A stretch of DNA of 64,000 nucleotides from Larix kaempferi (lineage: Eukaryota; Streptophyta; Pinopsida; Pinales; Pinaceae): positions 682,001 to 746,000 of the forward strand of contig BSBM01000637.1 in assembly GCA_027924585.1 (NCBI GenBank). Reading direction: 5' to 3'. Position numbers and translations under genes: made by a program. Shown piece after piece: positions 44,232 through 56,559 of the stretch (the stretch's first letter is position 1; every line of letters starts with the position of its first letter). A model generated the notes under the pieces. That model was not told where the DNA came from and did no database searches. It worked only from the letters and a program-made list of their open reading frames with translations.

Positions 44232-45379
44232 TGTTAGGGGCATCTTGGGCGCAGCCCAAGTAAAGCAAGTTTTGAACACAAAGCACAATTAGGAAAGGCT
44301 TGACATTGACCAGTTTTGGAGACAAGCAACTCCACAAATCCCGGGAAGAAGGTATGGAGTGAAGTGTAGTCAACAGGAAAGGACATGTTCCCTTAGTAAA
44401 GACGAAGTCCTAAGGACATACAAAGGTGGTTGAAGCAGTTAAAGGTCAACAGGCAAACTGATTGCTACAGGAGCAGAAACTAAAGAAGCGGAATGGTCTA
44501 AAGGACACACCACGACAAAAGTTGGAACCGCGCTTGTCAGAGAAGCGTCAGAGTCAGAAAAAGCGGCGGCGAAGGGACGACGAAGTTAAAGCTAAGCGTG
44601 GAACCACGCAGGGTTTTTTGGGTTTTGGTTACTATGGGGGTTGGCCCATATTTATTGTAATGTGTGACCTTCAGGAACATCTATATATAAGGGTAGTTTT
44701 TTATAAGGAAGGGTTGGTCTTTTGTTCTAACAACCAAGTGTTGTTGTTTTGATTGTAGATCTATACTGAGAGAGAATAGACTCTACAGTTGAGTGCGTAG
44801 AGATCTGATTGTAGAGAATATTTTGCAGCTGAGTGCGCAAACTGGAACTGTTACCCTTCCAAGTAATATAATAATAGTTCTTGTTGACATAGCTCCCGTC
44901 TGGGGGTGAACCACGTAAATCTATGTGTTATGTATGAGTTTATGACATTTTTTGTGCCCATGTTATGATGTGTTTATGTATTTTCTTTCATCTGTATATG
45001 AATTTTAATCATGTGTTAAGTAAATGGGATGTCTGTATATGAATATTGCGAAGTAACACCGAGTAAGAGGAATGTGTAGTTAACCGGTAAAGACAGTATC
45101 GATTCAGCGTAGTTATGTAGACGGTTGGTAGCTGCGAAGCGTGAAGTCATAGTTGATATTGTCTTGTTAAGTATATGTTAAGGAAGGGATGTGTTGCGAG
45201 TTCGTTAACCACATCCTCACATCGCCACGGTTGCAGAAACCTAATTCTATAACCCCCCATCTTCGCTTCGGGTGATACTTCATCTTGTTTACAGGCTGAT
45301 GCTGAAAGGGCCAATGAAAGGGGTTTTATTGTGTCTACAATAACTTCGCCGAACTTGGGTCATTCCAAGAAGACCAACA
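44232..45379 (+). repeat. 3' LTR of the gypsy element
   Basis: It begins TGTTAGGGGCATCTTGG and ends GACCAACA, next to CCAAG. A TATA-like TATATAAGGG lies near 44694. It is the longer of the two LTRs and keeps the canonical ends, so it is the better reference copy. Confidence 0.93.
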
Positions 45380-45384
45380 CCAAG
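45380..45384. other. Target-site duplication of the gypsy element, right copy
   Basis: CCAAG, identical to 5715-5719. Confidence 0.93.
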
Positions 45385-46700
45385 CGAGCCTTGTACTTTC
45401 ATGATAATCCATTTGAGCCCATATTTTTCTGTATACCCACTTACACTAAACAAGATTCCTTCCAGGAGGTAGAGAAACAAGCTCCCAAGTCTCATTTTTC
45501 TAAAGAGATTGGTACTCTTCATTCATAGTTGTTATCCATATTGGATCTTGGGAGGCCTCAAAGAATGCTTTTGGATCTGATCCAACCATAAAAAATCATC
45601 TATATAGAAGAAAGGGATTTGTATGAGAGAGTGCAAAACTTGCACTTTGATACTCAGATCTGGTTCTTCTTGGATATTGTGGATCTCCAGCAAGGTCACC
45701 AACATATTCTATGGTCTTTGAAGCCCATCTTGGAAGTGGTATTGGTTCTTGTGGTACTAGATCTTCAGGTTCTTGTGGATCTGGATCTATCATGTTCTCA
45801 TATTCACTTTTTGAATCAGATTCTAAAATTTCATGGGAAAATGATTCGCTATCTTGTTCAACATATTGCGGTGGATTAGTTGGTAAGCTTTCTGCTTCAA
45901 CATGGTGGGAATCATGTAATGGCCATTCTTCAAACTGGACACTGCTTTCAAGGAAATTCTGCATGGTATATAGATCCAGTAGTTTATAGGATTTTTCATT
46001 ATGTGCATAACCAACCAATATGCACTCTTTGCTTTGAGGCTCTAAGGATCTCCTCTTCTCTAAAGGAATCCTTGCCCAAGATTTGGAACCAAAGACTCTG
46101 AGATGAGACACATCTGGATTGTATCCCATCCAAGCTTGGAAAAGAGTTTTTCCTTTTAGGCCTTTGGGAGGAAATCTGTTCTAGAGATATGCAGCACAAT
46201 TGACAACTTCTTCCCAAAGTATAGGAGCCAAATATTTAGCCTCAAGCGTGCATGCAGCCATCTCCTTTAGAGTTATGTTCTTTCTCTCAGCCACACCATT
46301 ATGTTGTGGTGTGTATGGAATAGTGTGCTACATTTCAGTACCTTCAACTGCACAAAATAACTGAAACTCATTCTTCACATACTCTCCTCCGTTGTCAGTA
46401 TGAAGGACCTTGATCTTCTTGTTAGTGAAATTTTCTACATAAGCTTTAAAAATTTTGAAATATTCAAAGACCTATGATTTCAACTTTAGAAAATATACCC
46501 AAATGAATCTTGAATAGTCATCTATGAATGTTAAGATGTATCTAACATTATTTAGAGATAGGTGAGGGAGAGTTCCTGATATGTCATTGTGATTCAACTC
46601 AAGAGGAGATGAGGCTCTCTTTGCCTTTCCTTTTTCAAACTTGTGATCCGGATGCTTACCAATCAAACAAGATCAACATGTGTCCTTAACAAATATGATA
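45385..46700 (-). pseudogene. Copia integrase and start of reverse transcriptase
   Basis: Reading leftward, the integrase core has ILTFIDDYSRFIWVYFLK (first Asp, about 46530), VLHTDNGGEYVKNEF (second Asp, about 46400) and HNGVAERKN (Glu, about 46305), all catalytic residues kept. HLRVFGSKSWARIP and GCILVGY-like KECILVGYAHNEKSY follow, the usual C-terminal part. An acidic, Pro-rich linker leads to the RT start, TWELVSLPPGRN and KWVYR near 45420. The gypsy insertion cuts it at 45384 and it continues at 5714. At least five in-frame stops. Confidence 0.92.
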
Positions 46701-46729
46701 TTTGGGAGGCCTTCAACCATGTTCTGATT

Positions 46730-47250
46730 GTGTAGTTCTTGCAAATATTTGTAGTTGATATTCCCAAACATCTCATGCCAAAGTCTACTCACTTAATTTG
46801 CATGAGTAAGAAGTGCACTTTGTGTTTATTAAGGCAAGAAATGACAGAACTCATAGAGTTCGGAATGGTGATCTGCAATTCCTTGTGCAATGATTTTTCC
46901 ATAAGAGATCTCTTGAATCTCAATTGCATTATGATAGGCCGAAAGGAGGTTGGATTCCAAGGTAGGAACATAAATCACATCATTGAAGTATCCATGATCA
47001 AGATTGATCATTCCAATTCCTTTTGAAGGAACTTCTGAATCATCTACCACTAGGATGGAAGGCCCAACAATAGGTTTGAAATCTGAGAAGAGATATTTGG
47101 ATGCAGTCATGTGTCTAGAGGCTCCAGAATCTATGGTGAAGGAAGATGCATTCGAAGTGCCACCATGAGTGCATGAAACCTCTCTTTATCTTCTGATTTC
47201 GAATCAGCTTCTTTCCTCCTAGCACGTGCAGGTACTGGAAGGTTTTTTTT
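46730..47250 (-). pseudogene. Copia aspartic protease and integrase zinc region
   Basis: DSGASRHMTASKYLFSDF near 47135-47080 is the copia protease active site (D-S-G-A) and the block that follows. VIYVPTLESNLLSAYHNAIE near 46975 is the protease C-terminal pattern. HEMFGNINYKYLQELHN near 46770 resembles the integrase zinc-binding start. Shifts separate these pieces. Confidence 0.85.
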
Positions 47251-47284
47251 CTCCAATATTTTATTAATGAGATCAATTGTCTTC

Positions 47285-48103
47285 TTCATGCAAGCACTTT
47301 AAGGATGAAAACCTCTGTTGCAGTAGGGACATTTGGTATTCTCATTTTTTATTTTGATTGCCTCTCTTAGAATTAAAAGTTCCTTCTGATTTTTTTGGAG
47401 ACTCCTTATGATTATGCTCATACTATTTCTTCTCCTTTCCTTTCTTCTTTCCATGAACATTTGCATTCTTTCCTTCTCCTGCAACAAGAGCTTGATCCCT
47501 TGATGGTTTTATGACTCCCATATGCACCAATTTGTCCCGCTCCTTTGTGAGAAACAGGATGAATGCAACTAGAGTGGGAATATTCCAATTTGGGATGGAT
47601 AATTTTGTTGTTTGGAAGTTGGATACAAACATAGAATAGTTTGGTCCCAATTTTGATAGAATAGAAAGAATAAGATGCTCATCCTTCTTCTCAATTCCAC
47701 ACAGTTTTAGTTGCACAACCAAGTTCTTGAATTTAGTGAAGAATTATGTGATGGATTTGAAACTGTTGGGGCTCATAGAGATCATCTCATTTTCCAATTG
47801 ATGGCCTCTCAAATCATCTTGCTGCCCAAATAAGGATTCGAGATTTGTCCAAATCCAAACCTCCTCGGTAGTTTTTAGAACGGATAGATGAAATATTATA
47901 TCCTTGGAGATGTTGAGACACAACAAACCATACGCTTCATCAAGCTTGTTCATGTACTTGGATTTATCTGATGCACCATTTGGTTCGACTTCAACACCCT
48001 TTAACACCCTATAGAGACCTCTGTTGTGCAAGAATATATCCATTTGATCCTTCCATTCAAAGAAGTTGAAGGGAGTGAGCTTTGGATTTGGAGATAGATC
48101 CAT
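47285..48103 (-). pseudogene. Copia gag
   Basis: The likely start is MDLSPNPKLTPFNFFEWKDQMD at 48103, a typical copia gag N terminus. Then come LNISKDIIFHL, ESLFGQQDDLRGHQLENEM and KLGPNYSMFVSNFQ. After stops, CPYCNRGFHP with a further Cys near 47300 is the zinc knuckle (C-x2-C-x4-H-x4-C). Two stops and one shift break it. An upstream in-frame Met at 48142 exists but lies in the leader. Confidence 0.9.
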
Positions 48104-48357
48104 TGATGGTGACCGAATGCGCTTATGATGATGGAATAACATGCAAAAAAAATGGAAAATATATCTGGAGGATTGTTACAGAACCTACTAAGCACTGCTT
48201 TAGGACAATATGCACTTTTATCTAGATACTTCACACCTAGATAGACTCCAAAGGATTTATCTAATGGATTCAATGCAATGGCACCAGGATTTGCTATGGA
48301 AATCCAAAGGCTTCTAGTGCACTAATTAAATCAGTTTCTCAACCTAATCTCTCACAA

Positions 48358-48369
48358 GATCTGATACCA
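48358..48369 (-). other. Primer-binding site of the outer copia element
   Basis: TGGTATCAGATC on the minus strand, directly next to the LTR end TTTCACA. Confidence 0.88.
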
Positions 48370-49057
48370 TGTGAAATTACACAGGATAGACCACTATCCT
48401 TCAACAAACCTCACAATTTCACAACGTTTTAATTGAGAATAATTTAGTAAGAAACATTGATCAAATCACTCATAAAACCGAAACACAGATGAAAAAATGT
48501 TATTGATACATTCTTCAGCAATAAGTTGGTAATCAAAATATGTTACAATAGAATGAATTCGATAGAATCTGATAGGATTCAAATACACCTCAAGTGGCAA
48601 GATTAGTTTGCATTGGAACCATCTCCCGATAAGGTCTAGAGGCTACTGATGATGAATGGCTAGTCAACTTAGGTGGACTAGTGCATGACTGAGTCATTGG
48701 GGATATAAATTAGGGAAGGAGGCGCATAAATGACTGACAGTGGTAAAAAATGGAACTCCTACACTAAGTAGCAGTGAAACTAGGTGTAACAGTCATTTAA
48801 CTAAGCAATCAAGGAGACAAGGCACCCCAAATCATGGAACTGATTGTTTTAACTCCTAAAATCATGCATGAAGGCGCCTTTGGTATTCAGTGATGTAACC
48901 AAGGCGCTCTAAGTGGATAAGAGGGATAATGATGGCCAAAATTAAGCTCTAGGGATCCAAAAATAAGGCCTATGTGCTAGGAGACTCACCTACCACTTCA
49001 TGGAATGCATGCGAGATGCATGCAAAACCAAGATGAGATGGTTAGAATATTCCAACA
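48370..49057 (-). repeat. 5' LTR of the outer copia element
   Basis: On the minus strand it begins TGTTGGAATATTC and ends AATTTCACA. It aligns with 3530-4214. CATCC at 49058-49062 is the right target copy. Confidence 0.92.
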
Positions 49058-49062
49058 CATCC

Positions 49063-50482
49063 AAGGTAAGAGTAAATTAGGTTTTTTTATGCATAAACTA
49101 TCTGTATTGTAAGTGAGACATCCCTCTATGTATTATCTCTCTCTTTCGACCTTTTGGCACCTTTTTTTCCCTAATTAGGTCAATACCAACACAACCTAGG
49201 GTTTCCTGGTTTTCCCCTAATTTCTCAAAATAGGATTTCCAATTCTTGAGAGGAACAATAACCACAATTCCTCGGTGGCCTTGAATTGAAGAGAATGTCT
49301 TTATTTCCCTCGTATTCACTTGGAATATCTTTTATCAAATTTATGTATTATATATGCAAAAATTACAAAAAATCATATATTGTGAAAAACCCTAAAAATT
49401 TCATATTTTTGCAAAAAATACGAAAAAAAATATATCTTTTGTGTTGTAGATTATCTTAATTGTTATTTTTTGATGTTGTTAACTGCAGCAGTATATTTCA
49501 AATCTAGACAAGATATCATAAAAGACCAAAAAAAAGGGAAATTTGGGTCAAATCCAAGGTCACCTAGGAGGACCCCAAGGGGATTTGAGGCCAAGGAGTT
49601 TTCTGATTTGATTTGAAGGTGGTAAGTTGCATACCTATAGGGTAAATTAGTGCTAAATTATGTATTTCATCCATCAAAACAAGTGCACCCTAGGAGGCAT
49701 AGATGTGCCCCTCACTGTTGGTCACTGGGAGGTAAATTTTTCCCAATTCCGATAGTTGGTTTGAGAGATATCCCTGGTTGTCTATTGCTGGTTTTTATTG
49801 CATAAAATTGCTGCAATGAGTTACATATTCATTATTTATCCTAAGTTTCTAAGTCTAATGGTTCATGGTACTTATCTTTTATTGCTTCCGTTAGGCACTA
49901 GTCTACTGACAATGGGAATATTTTGTAGAGACGGAATTGTATTTTGTCATGTTATTATAGGACTATCCTTACCTCATTCAAGAAGCCGCTCATGGCCCAA
50001 GGAGTAGGTTCTAAATAGGAAGGGGTTTACATCGAGGTGATGGTGGTTGTACTTCCTTAAAGAGTTGTCGATCAGAGAACTGCATCCACATAACAAAGTT
50101 AGGTCCACACATTACATATAGGTCCACATACCTTACTTAGGTCCACTTTACTTGAATTGGGCCCACTTATATTCGATTGTGGGAGAGTGATAGTTTTTTA
50201 GGTAACATTTTTTGGCGATGTTTCCAGGGAACCTAGCAGTTCCTTGGATTATTTCAACAACATATCTTATCAATTTGGATGGCCAAAGTCCAAGTGAATT
50301 TGTTGGCTCGTTCATTTTTTGAAAGGAATTAGAGAAAATTTGGGGTATAAAATGGGCCTTAAAAGAAACCGAGCCATCGATGCACTGGAATTCGAGAATC
50401 AATAGAATTTAAAGAAAATGGGTCAGCCATAATGGTTGACTTGGCATATTTGTCATAAAAAAACTACATTTTAATTTGTATA
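49063..50482. other. Right flank of the nest, no gene recognised
   Basis: Low-complexity AT-rich sequence and short frames without a known motif, including minus-strand frames at 49098-49319 and 50148-50402. Confidence 0.45.
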
Positions 50483-50610
50483 TTCAACTTATCTTCTTGT
50501 GGTTTTACTCAAATTTCAAGTGGGGCACTTCTTGGATGTGGAATTCAATTCCACATCCAACAAGTGCTCCCACTCAAAATTTGAGTAAAAATATAGGGAG
50601 ATAAGTTGAA
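50483..50610. repeat. Near-perfect 128-bp palindrome
   Basis: The left arm TTCAACTTATCTTCTTGTGG pairs with the right arm ending ATAAGTTGAA. Pairing continues through ACTCAAATTT/AAATTTGAGT to the centre TTGGATGTGGAATT/AATTCCACATCCAA with almost no loop. A transcript would form a long hairpin. It could be a small foldback MITE or an inverted-duplication hairpin of the miRNA-precursor kind. Confidence 0.92.
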
Positions 50611-51641
50611 AATGCGAAGAAAGAAAAAGTAGATTTTGTCTCTTTTCCTTCAAAATTACAACTATAATTTCATTATTTTAACTATTATTTTATTATTTTC
50701 CTTAGAAGGCACATTTTAGACATCGAATTTTCTCTAATGGATCATTAAAAGTGGAAGGAATGTGGGATAAATGAGTAGGATTTGTGGAATCCTTTAACAT
50801 CCGCAATGATTTTGGACCCGCCCCCACAAGTATATAAGGAAGCATAAGGAAACTAGAAAGAGAGAATGAAAAGCAGTAGAAGATAAGAGAGACGGAGGAA
50901 GAATAACAAAATAGCAGCAGTTGGACGAAGTAGAAGATGTCAATTGAAGCCTATCCTAATGTATTTGGGTTTTGGGAGAGTTTAATTGGGAAAAGGTGTT
51001 TATGTTTTATATGATGCCACAATGGGTAATTTTGTGGTTGTTGTAAGGATGCAGAGCCATTATTTTGATGTAATGAGAGTTATCTACAATAGAAATGAAG
51101 GAATTTTTTTCCACCTCAATTTTATATGCATGGCTAAGTTGTAATATGTTTATTGTTTAAGGGATCGACTGTGTATTCGTTCGTTACTTGCATATTATGG
51201 TTAATAGATTATTCTATGATGATATACGATGAATGTTATTGTGGTATGACTTTTAGTAAGTCTCATAGGAATGCCCCTACAGTTAACACTCATTTCCACA
51301 CACAGATCTTAGTTTTCCTTCAGGGTGAGACCTTCTCCTTCGAGGGATTGAAAATGTCGGCACACTAGACTACATCAGTTCCCTTTGTTGGTCCATGCGC
51401 AAGTAATCAGTCTCTAATTTTACGCCAACAAAATTCTTGTTTAGTATTTGATAAGATTATTATTGAATGCTAACTTGGTAGGGATTATGTGGTGACTCCA
51501 TTGAAGAAAAAATAACAAAAAAGTTGATTGCAAAATAGAGCCCTTAACTATTGTCATGTGTGGGGGTGAGCACATCCATCAGTTAAGAAGAAATTTCATT
51601 ATGGAAAATCTACACATTTATGGAATCAATAAAAAAGTAAT
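50611..51641 (+). promoter_or_regulatory. Possible LTR/promoter segment upstream of a gag remnant
   Basis: TATATAAGG at 50831-50839 has a purine-rich leader downstream, as in many plant LTRs, and gag-like coding follows at 51642. LTR edges could not be placed. Confidence 0.3.
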
Positions 51642-52241
51642 ATGAAGTTTCTTAAGCATCAATCGCATCTTGGTTGGTTTGATACATTGGATTTCTCGGG
51701 TATCTCAGGATATCCAAATCAGTTTCATAATGATGATTGGAAGGAATCCATGGAAAATTTTTGTGAATATGAAAGTATAATTGCAATGCATAGTATGTTA
51801 TTCAAGGGATTTCTTATAATATTGGACGTGGTGCATAAGGATTTTAAAATGAAGTTTTTCATAATGTCTCTTGATTTGCAAGAAGCTTGAGGATGTTAAA
51901 ATGAAGTTGTTCAATTATAGTGGGACAAGAAGCTTGAATATTTCATAATATAGGAAGTTGAATTACGAGGGTGGGAAGTTTTGAAATGCAGAAAATATAT
52001 TTTCTAGGAAGCACCACCACTAGATCAATATGAAATCTTGTGGATCAAGCTTCTTGTAGCACTAACAGAGTGGTTACGAAGACTCGTGGAATCACTGGAA
52101 TATCGCAACAGAGAAAGGAGTATTATGAAATGGACTATAAGGGAACTAGTTGAATTAAAACTCTTGGACTCACCTCTAACCAGACTTGTTGATTTATGTG
52201 TAGAAAACACCTTTATCGGCTACATTATAGAGTTTGAAACA
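51642..52241 (+). pseudogene. Gag-like retrotransposon remnant
   Basis: Two frames are linked by a short broken stretch. The first, 51642-51890, has ENFCEYESIIAMHSMLFKGF and LDVVHKDFKMKFFIMSLDLQEA, similar to plant gypsy gag where a short segment ending in SL...A(W) precedes the main gag helix. The second, 52038-52244, has LLVALTEWLRRLVESLEYRNRE, close to the LT.FG.LRR.ESVSEF..R pattern of gag. No knuckle or pol follows. Confidence is limited by the short matches. Confidence 0.5.
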
Positions 52242-53755
52242 TAAAATAATTATTCAGTAACCAAATCCGAATACGGGTTGAAAAGGAGAGCTAGGGGAAG
52301 ACTAATAAAGGAAATTTTGTTGTGGATCAGAACCTGGATGGTTGAATATGGGTTTCTTCCTCTGAATTGTATCATAATGGAGGAGTAAAACTCTCATACC
52401 CCGGGGGAAATTTCGGCATGATGCAACTACGTTGCAGAAGGAAATAACTACTGTCAATGGCGGGGGAATATAGTAAATAATCCAGGGTTGAGAGAGCAAA
52501 AAGAAGGGCAAAAATATGTGAGCTGTGGTGGAAAACGCAGATGCGAAATGAAAGAAGACAAAGTGCACAACTAGAAGAAGAGTTGTGAAATGGAGAAAGA
52601 AATAAAGTGAGAATGAGCTACGTCAAATGAAACAGAGAGAGGAACTAACTAGCTCAAGTATGAAAGAAAGAAGAATAGAGGTACAAGATGGACCAGTAAG
52701 AGGAAGATGGGGAGAAATCCCAAGTAAGAAACAAGATTGCGGAACTTAGTCACCAAGTAGCGAATTACCAAACAAGTCACCTGAACCATCCTTGGACGCA
52801 ACTGCAGAACATTCAAAACTATTAGGACCTATACAAAACAACAACACCCCATAAAGTGAACCCCCCATTGTCAAGGAAGTAGATAATGGAAGAAATAGAA
52901 TTAGAATTCCTTTGATCAACCCCAAGAGCACTCACATCAATTGGAAACACCTTATCATCATTTTTTTTTACAATTAAATTGGTACCGTCAGATGAGTAGC
53001 GATACAAATAGCTTACAAAGTAGTTCGTTAGCAGGAGGAAGTTGAGTAGTATTTCTCAACAAACTAGTAGAAACCTTGTAGTGCAACCAAGACCTCAAGA
53101 ATTGTATTAGTCGGATCTCCAACCACCACGATGGCGGGGTACAAGCGGGACCACCCCTAAAATGCCCAAAATTTTGGGGAAGAGGAGGAGAATATGATGC
53201 AACACAGCATTGGTTCCTTTGTGAATCAATTTATAACACTAGGGGGAATCCCACAACATCCAATTTTTCAAACACGACATACTATAAAACGAGAACTATA
53301 TACAAAGAACGAGAACTCTAGCAATAAAAAATCATGTTTTGCATTTTTTTTTAAAACAAAAAACAACCCCAAATTGAAAAGTGGTGTTATTGGTAGCACA
53401 ACAATTTTTTTCAAGGTTAAAATTGCAACTTTTTAGAAACTCTTAACAGTGCAGTAGCAACACTTTTTTTTCAGTGCCAAAATTACAACATTTTTGGTAA
53501 CCCTTGGTGGTGCAGCATGGTGCCTTGCAATCAACCCCCAAAATTACAAATTCTTTGATGTCATCACCTTAACAGATGGCATCGTTGCAACGAAATTCCA
53601 AAATCAACCTATGCCTCAAAAAGAGGTGCTACCAGTGGCACCCCTTTCCTTTCTTGGGTTACATTTTCCTGAAAAAATTTAGATTTTCAAAAACAAAAAA
53701 TAAGCAAATAAAAAATTACTCAAACTTTAAAAAAAATATCAAAAACACCATACAT
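52242..53755. other. Degraded sequence, no gene recognised
   Basis: No supported coding. A phrase (AGTAGCAACACTTTTTTT / GCACAACAATTTTTTTCA...AAAATTGCAACTTTTT) recurs between 53390 and 53500, a short diverged tandem repeat. Confidence 0.45.
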
Positions 53756-54164
53756 ATTGTAGGGTTGGAAAGTGTGGGGGGGATAATTATGGATCCCAGA
53801 GGAAAAATGAAGTTAACTTTCTCATGGAGCTTAGGGCATGAAACAAATAACATGGCAAAGATTTGGGCTCTTCTCCAAGGAACAAAACTTCTAATAAATG
53901 TAGGTGTTAAGGAGGATTCCATTATTGGAAATTCCAGGCTCATTATAAGCACCTTAGTCACTAAATGATAGTTCCAATATTACAAGATGAGCTGAATATT
54001 GGACAATTTGGGAAAATTTAGGAACAACAGGGAATAAGGAATTATTCCATGTACTTAGAGCTAATAACTCAGTAGTAGACATGCTGGAAAACCAAGCCAT
54101 TTTTAGGCCGGAAGGACTCATTCAATTGTTAGATGAGAGGACTGAGTTTGATCCTATTCCATAG
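53756..54164 (+). pseudogene. LINE RNase H domain remnant
   Basis: GGIIMDPRGKMKLTFSWSLGHETNNMAKIWALLQG matches the RNase H found at the 3' end of plant L1-type LINEs (GG.I.D..G......W.LG..TNN.AE..AL..G), here read in parts. IIGNSRLIIS follows, where active enzymes have G-D-S, so a catalytic Asp is Asn; the Glu of QAE is Lys. After a shift come FHVLRANNSVVDMLENQA and FDPIP, the usual C terminus. Only the last 400 bp of the element are present. Confidence 0.75.
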
Positions 54165-54450
54165 TCACAAAATTAAGGACTTGTGCAAGAAAATTAAGTG
54201 TTGCATGGGTATGGGGCCCGAAGCCAAGAATCCCTCTATTTGATATCGAACTCGGATGGAAAATGGAGATAGTTTCTTGAATGGCCATGTGGTCTCCTTG
54301 ATTGTTATGATCTCGAGACAGTTGACCATGTCTACGGGGTGGCATCATAATTCCCTCAATATTATATGCTACATCTCCTCATCTAGCCCGTACTCCCCCT
54401 CAAGTGCAAAAATGATTTCTATAAGAGGGAATTTAATTTGACAGGAGATC

Positions 54451-56200
54451 TGATCCGGGGTGACCTTGATATCAACCTGATCTTTTTCTAGAATCACTTA
54501 ACAAAAGGATCAGTTATAGGACTGTTTTAATTGAGTCCAATTGCATTTAAGGCTTAAATCCAATTTGAATATTAGATTCTATGAATGCGTTTTTAGTCTC
54601 ATATATCATCACTTAATGAATTCAATGAATATAATTTTGGAAATAACATGCATAAGAACACAAGAGACAAGAGATCAACGAGTTGTTAACTGATTTCACC
54701 CAATGTGGGCTCCACTCAATTGTGTAGCCATTTCATTCTCTTCTTCAAAGATACTCTCCTTTACAAAGGGATGAATTAATACATCATCAAGTGGCGGAAA
54801 AATTGCCACAACAAGTGGCAGTATCGAAGAGATGCTCTCATGTGCAAAGAGTTGATTCTCACAAGTGTGTGGCTATGTCTCTCCTACAAAGAGATGATCA
54901 CCTCTGACAAAGGTTGATCTCTCACACAATCATGTGGCATTATCAAGTATTACAATGCACTTGAAGGTACAATAGTGGTGGAAACAATGGTCACAATCCC
55001 ACTAGTATATTCACATGCCAATCCTCATCACTATCTTGCTTGGAATTGTTGCAAAAGGGATTCAATAGTTTAACATAACAATATAATGCAAGCCCACATA
55101 ATAAAGCACCATAATAATCATACCATACAAAAGGGATTTACAAGAGAACACAATAGCAAACTTTACCAAAGTCTTGTGACTTCTCGTGGCATGGTTGATC
55201 CCCTTTGATCCTCGGCTTTTGAGCTGCTATCATACTTCGTGGCTCTAGCAGCTTGCCTCCATGGTTCCCTTGCAAGGCTTATGCATTGAAGGACTTGTCT
55301 TTCCAAAGCATATTGGTGAAGTGCTTATATAGTGTATGGGGATCCTAACCAACCCCATTTTCCATGGTAACCAAAAACCAAAGGCATAACCAAATTTTTG
55401 CTTCCATCCAAACATATGGCATAACTGTTGGCAACCAACTTAAACATGTGCTTCTTTGGTACTTAGAGGGGGACACCCCTTTGGGATTTCATTGCAACCT
55501 TTGTATTAGTGGTCGATTTTTTTTGTGTGACATATCCAAAGGTTGGTTTAACCATTTCTAAATATGGTGTAACCCCATGGCACATATCACAACTGTGGTG
55601 TAATATTATAACCATATATGTTGGCATATGCCATGTGTGATGCTAACTACTCACCCATTTCCAAATCAACATTTACATTGGCATATGGCTATAACCTGTG
55701 GCACACATGGATTTAACAAACTTTGGCATATGATGGCGGGTTTGTTGGGCGTTATAACCACTATTAAACATGGGATTGGGGATTAGCTCTGGCCCCTTTT
55801 TTTACTGCCAATTACCAATCTGCCCAACTTAAATATTATTTTTTCCATATGCATATAAAGAGACATGTGATGGAGCAGTGGTAAAGTTGTTGGTGCTGGT
55901 GGAGGTCACAAGCTCAAATCCCGCCAACCTCGCAAACTTTTTGGTGAAGCAAATAGACATATGGGGCAATAGGGGTTTCCACGTCGAGGCCCCTCATTGG
56001 TCTACTTGTGCCACCTCATATGCCATGTGTTGCAGAAATACTGTTCCACCTCAGTGCCACTGGATGCTAACTCAACTATGCCAAGTCACCTTGACCTTCC
56101 ATGTGTATTATAGAGGGATGCCACATAGGCTCTGTACATGCCACGTGGCACCCTTTCAATGGTGTCACATGGCAGTTTTGTTTTTCCATTCTCCACCATA
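54451..56200 (-). repeat. 3' LTR of the gag-only element, outer edge approximate
   Basis: The left edge TGATCCGGGG is firm by comparison with 57848. The other edge is not fixed, because the right LTR is truncated. A minus-strand TATA box (CTATATAAGCAC) lies near 55325. A tRNA-like head at about 55868-55925 (GGAGCAGTGGTAAAG, then AGCTCAAATCCCG) suggests a SINE inserted in or next to this LTR. Confidence 0.6.
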
Positions 56201-56559
56201 GAAATTTTGTCTTATCGAAACTTCAGAAGTTGATACTTTATTTATCTAGATCTCATTTGATGTGATTCAAGCAAAATTGTAATCGTCTCGACGAGCTCTT
56301 CAGGATGATTCCATATTTACTAAGATTTGAAGGCTTTGAATTGTTGGCCTTTTAAGATCCTCCTAGATAATTCCTCCCCATTGAAGGACTTATGGTCCCT
56401 AAAATTTTACATGCATAGATCATACATGTTTCTCTGCTTTACAACATAACACGTACCCTTTGCTACAAAAGGCCCAAAATATCACTATGTTGCATGAATA
56501 AGTGATGTTATACATTTCATCACTTTTACAAATGTGACCTTCTATGGGGTCTTAGAAGC

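Larger units (their letters stand above)
5720..45379 (+). mobile_element. Ty3/gypsy retrotransposon with a 3' extra ORF, split by a CACTA transposon
   Basis: LTRs of 1106 and 1148 bp and an exact five-base target duplication bound the element. Gene order is leader ORF, gag with zinc knuckles, protease, a second gag-like domain, reverse transcriptase, RNase H, integrase, then about 4 kb of extra coding sequence before the 3' LTR. The CACTA element at 11578-37798 interrupts reverse transcriptase, and a small TIR element sits in the extra ORF. Without these inserts it would be about 12 kb. A long 3' extra ORF recalls the Tat/Ogre lineages, but lineage placement needs a reverse-transcriptase tree. 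All frames carry stops. Confidence 0.92.
3530..49057 (-). mobile_element. Outer Ty1/copia retrotransposon, split by a gypsy insertion
   Basis: Two LTRs of 685 and 688 bp bound the element. A primer-binding site lies inside the right LTR and a polypurine tract inside the left LTR, so it reads leftward. Domains in transcription order are gag with a zinc knuckle, protease, integrase, reverse transcriptase and RNase H, the copia order. The gypsy element at 5720-45379 interrupts it at the start of reverse transcriptase; the original length is about 5.9 kb. Flanking five-base copies are CATCT and CATCC, one mismatch. Stops and frameshifts in every domain make it inactive. Confidence 0.93.

Noticed and set aside
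55868-56200. Possible second SINE (GGAGCAGTGGTAAAG...AGCTCAAATCCCG)
   Set aside because: The head is tRNA-like but the tail and target duplication could not be found. Mentioned only within the LTR entry.
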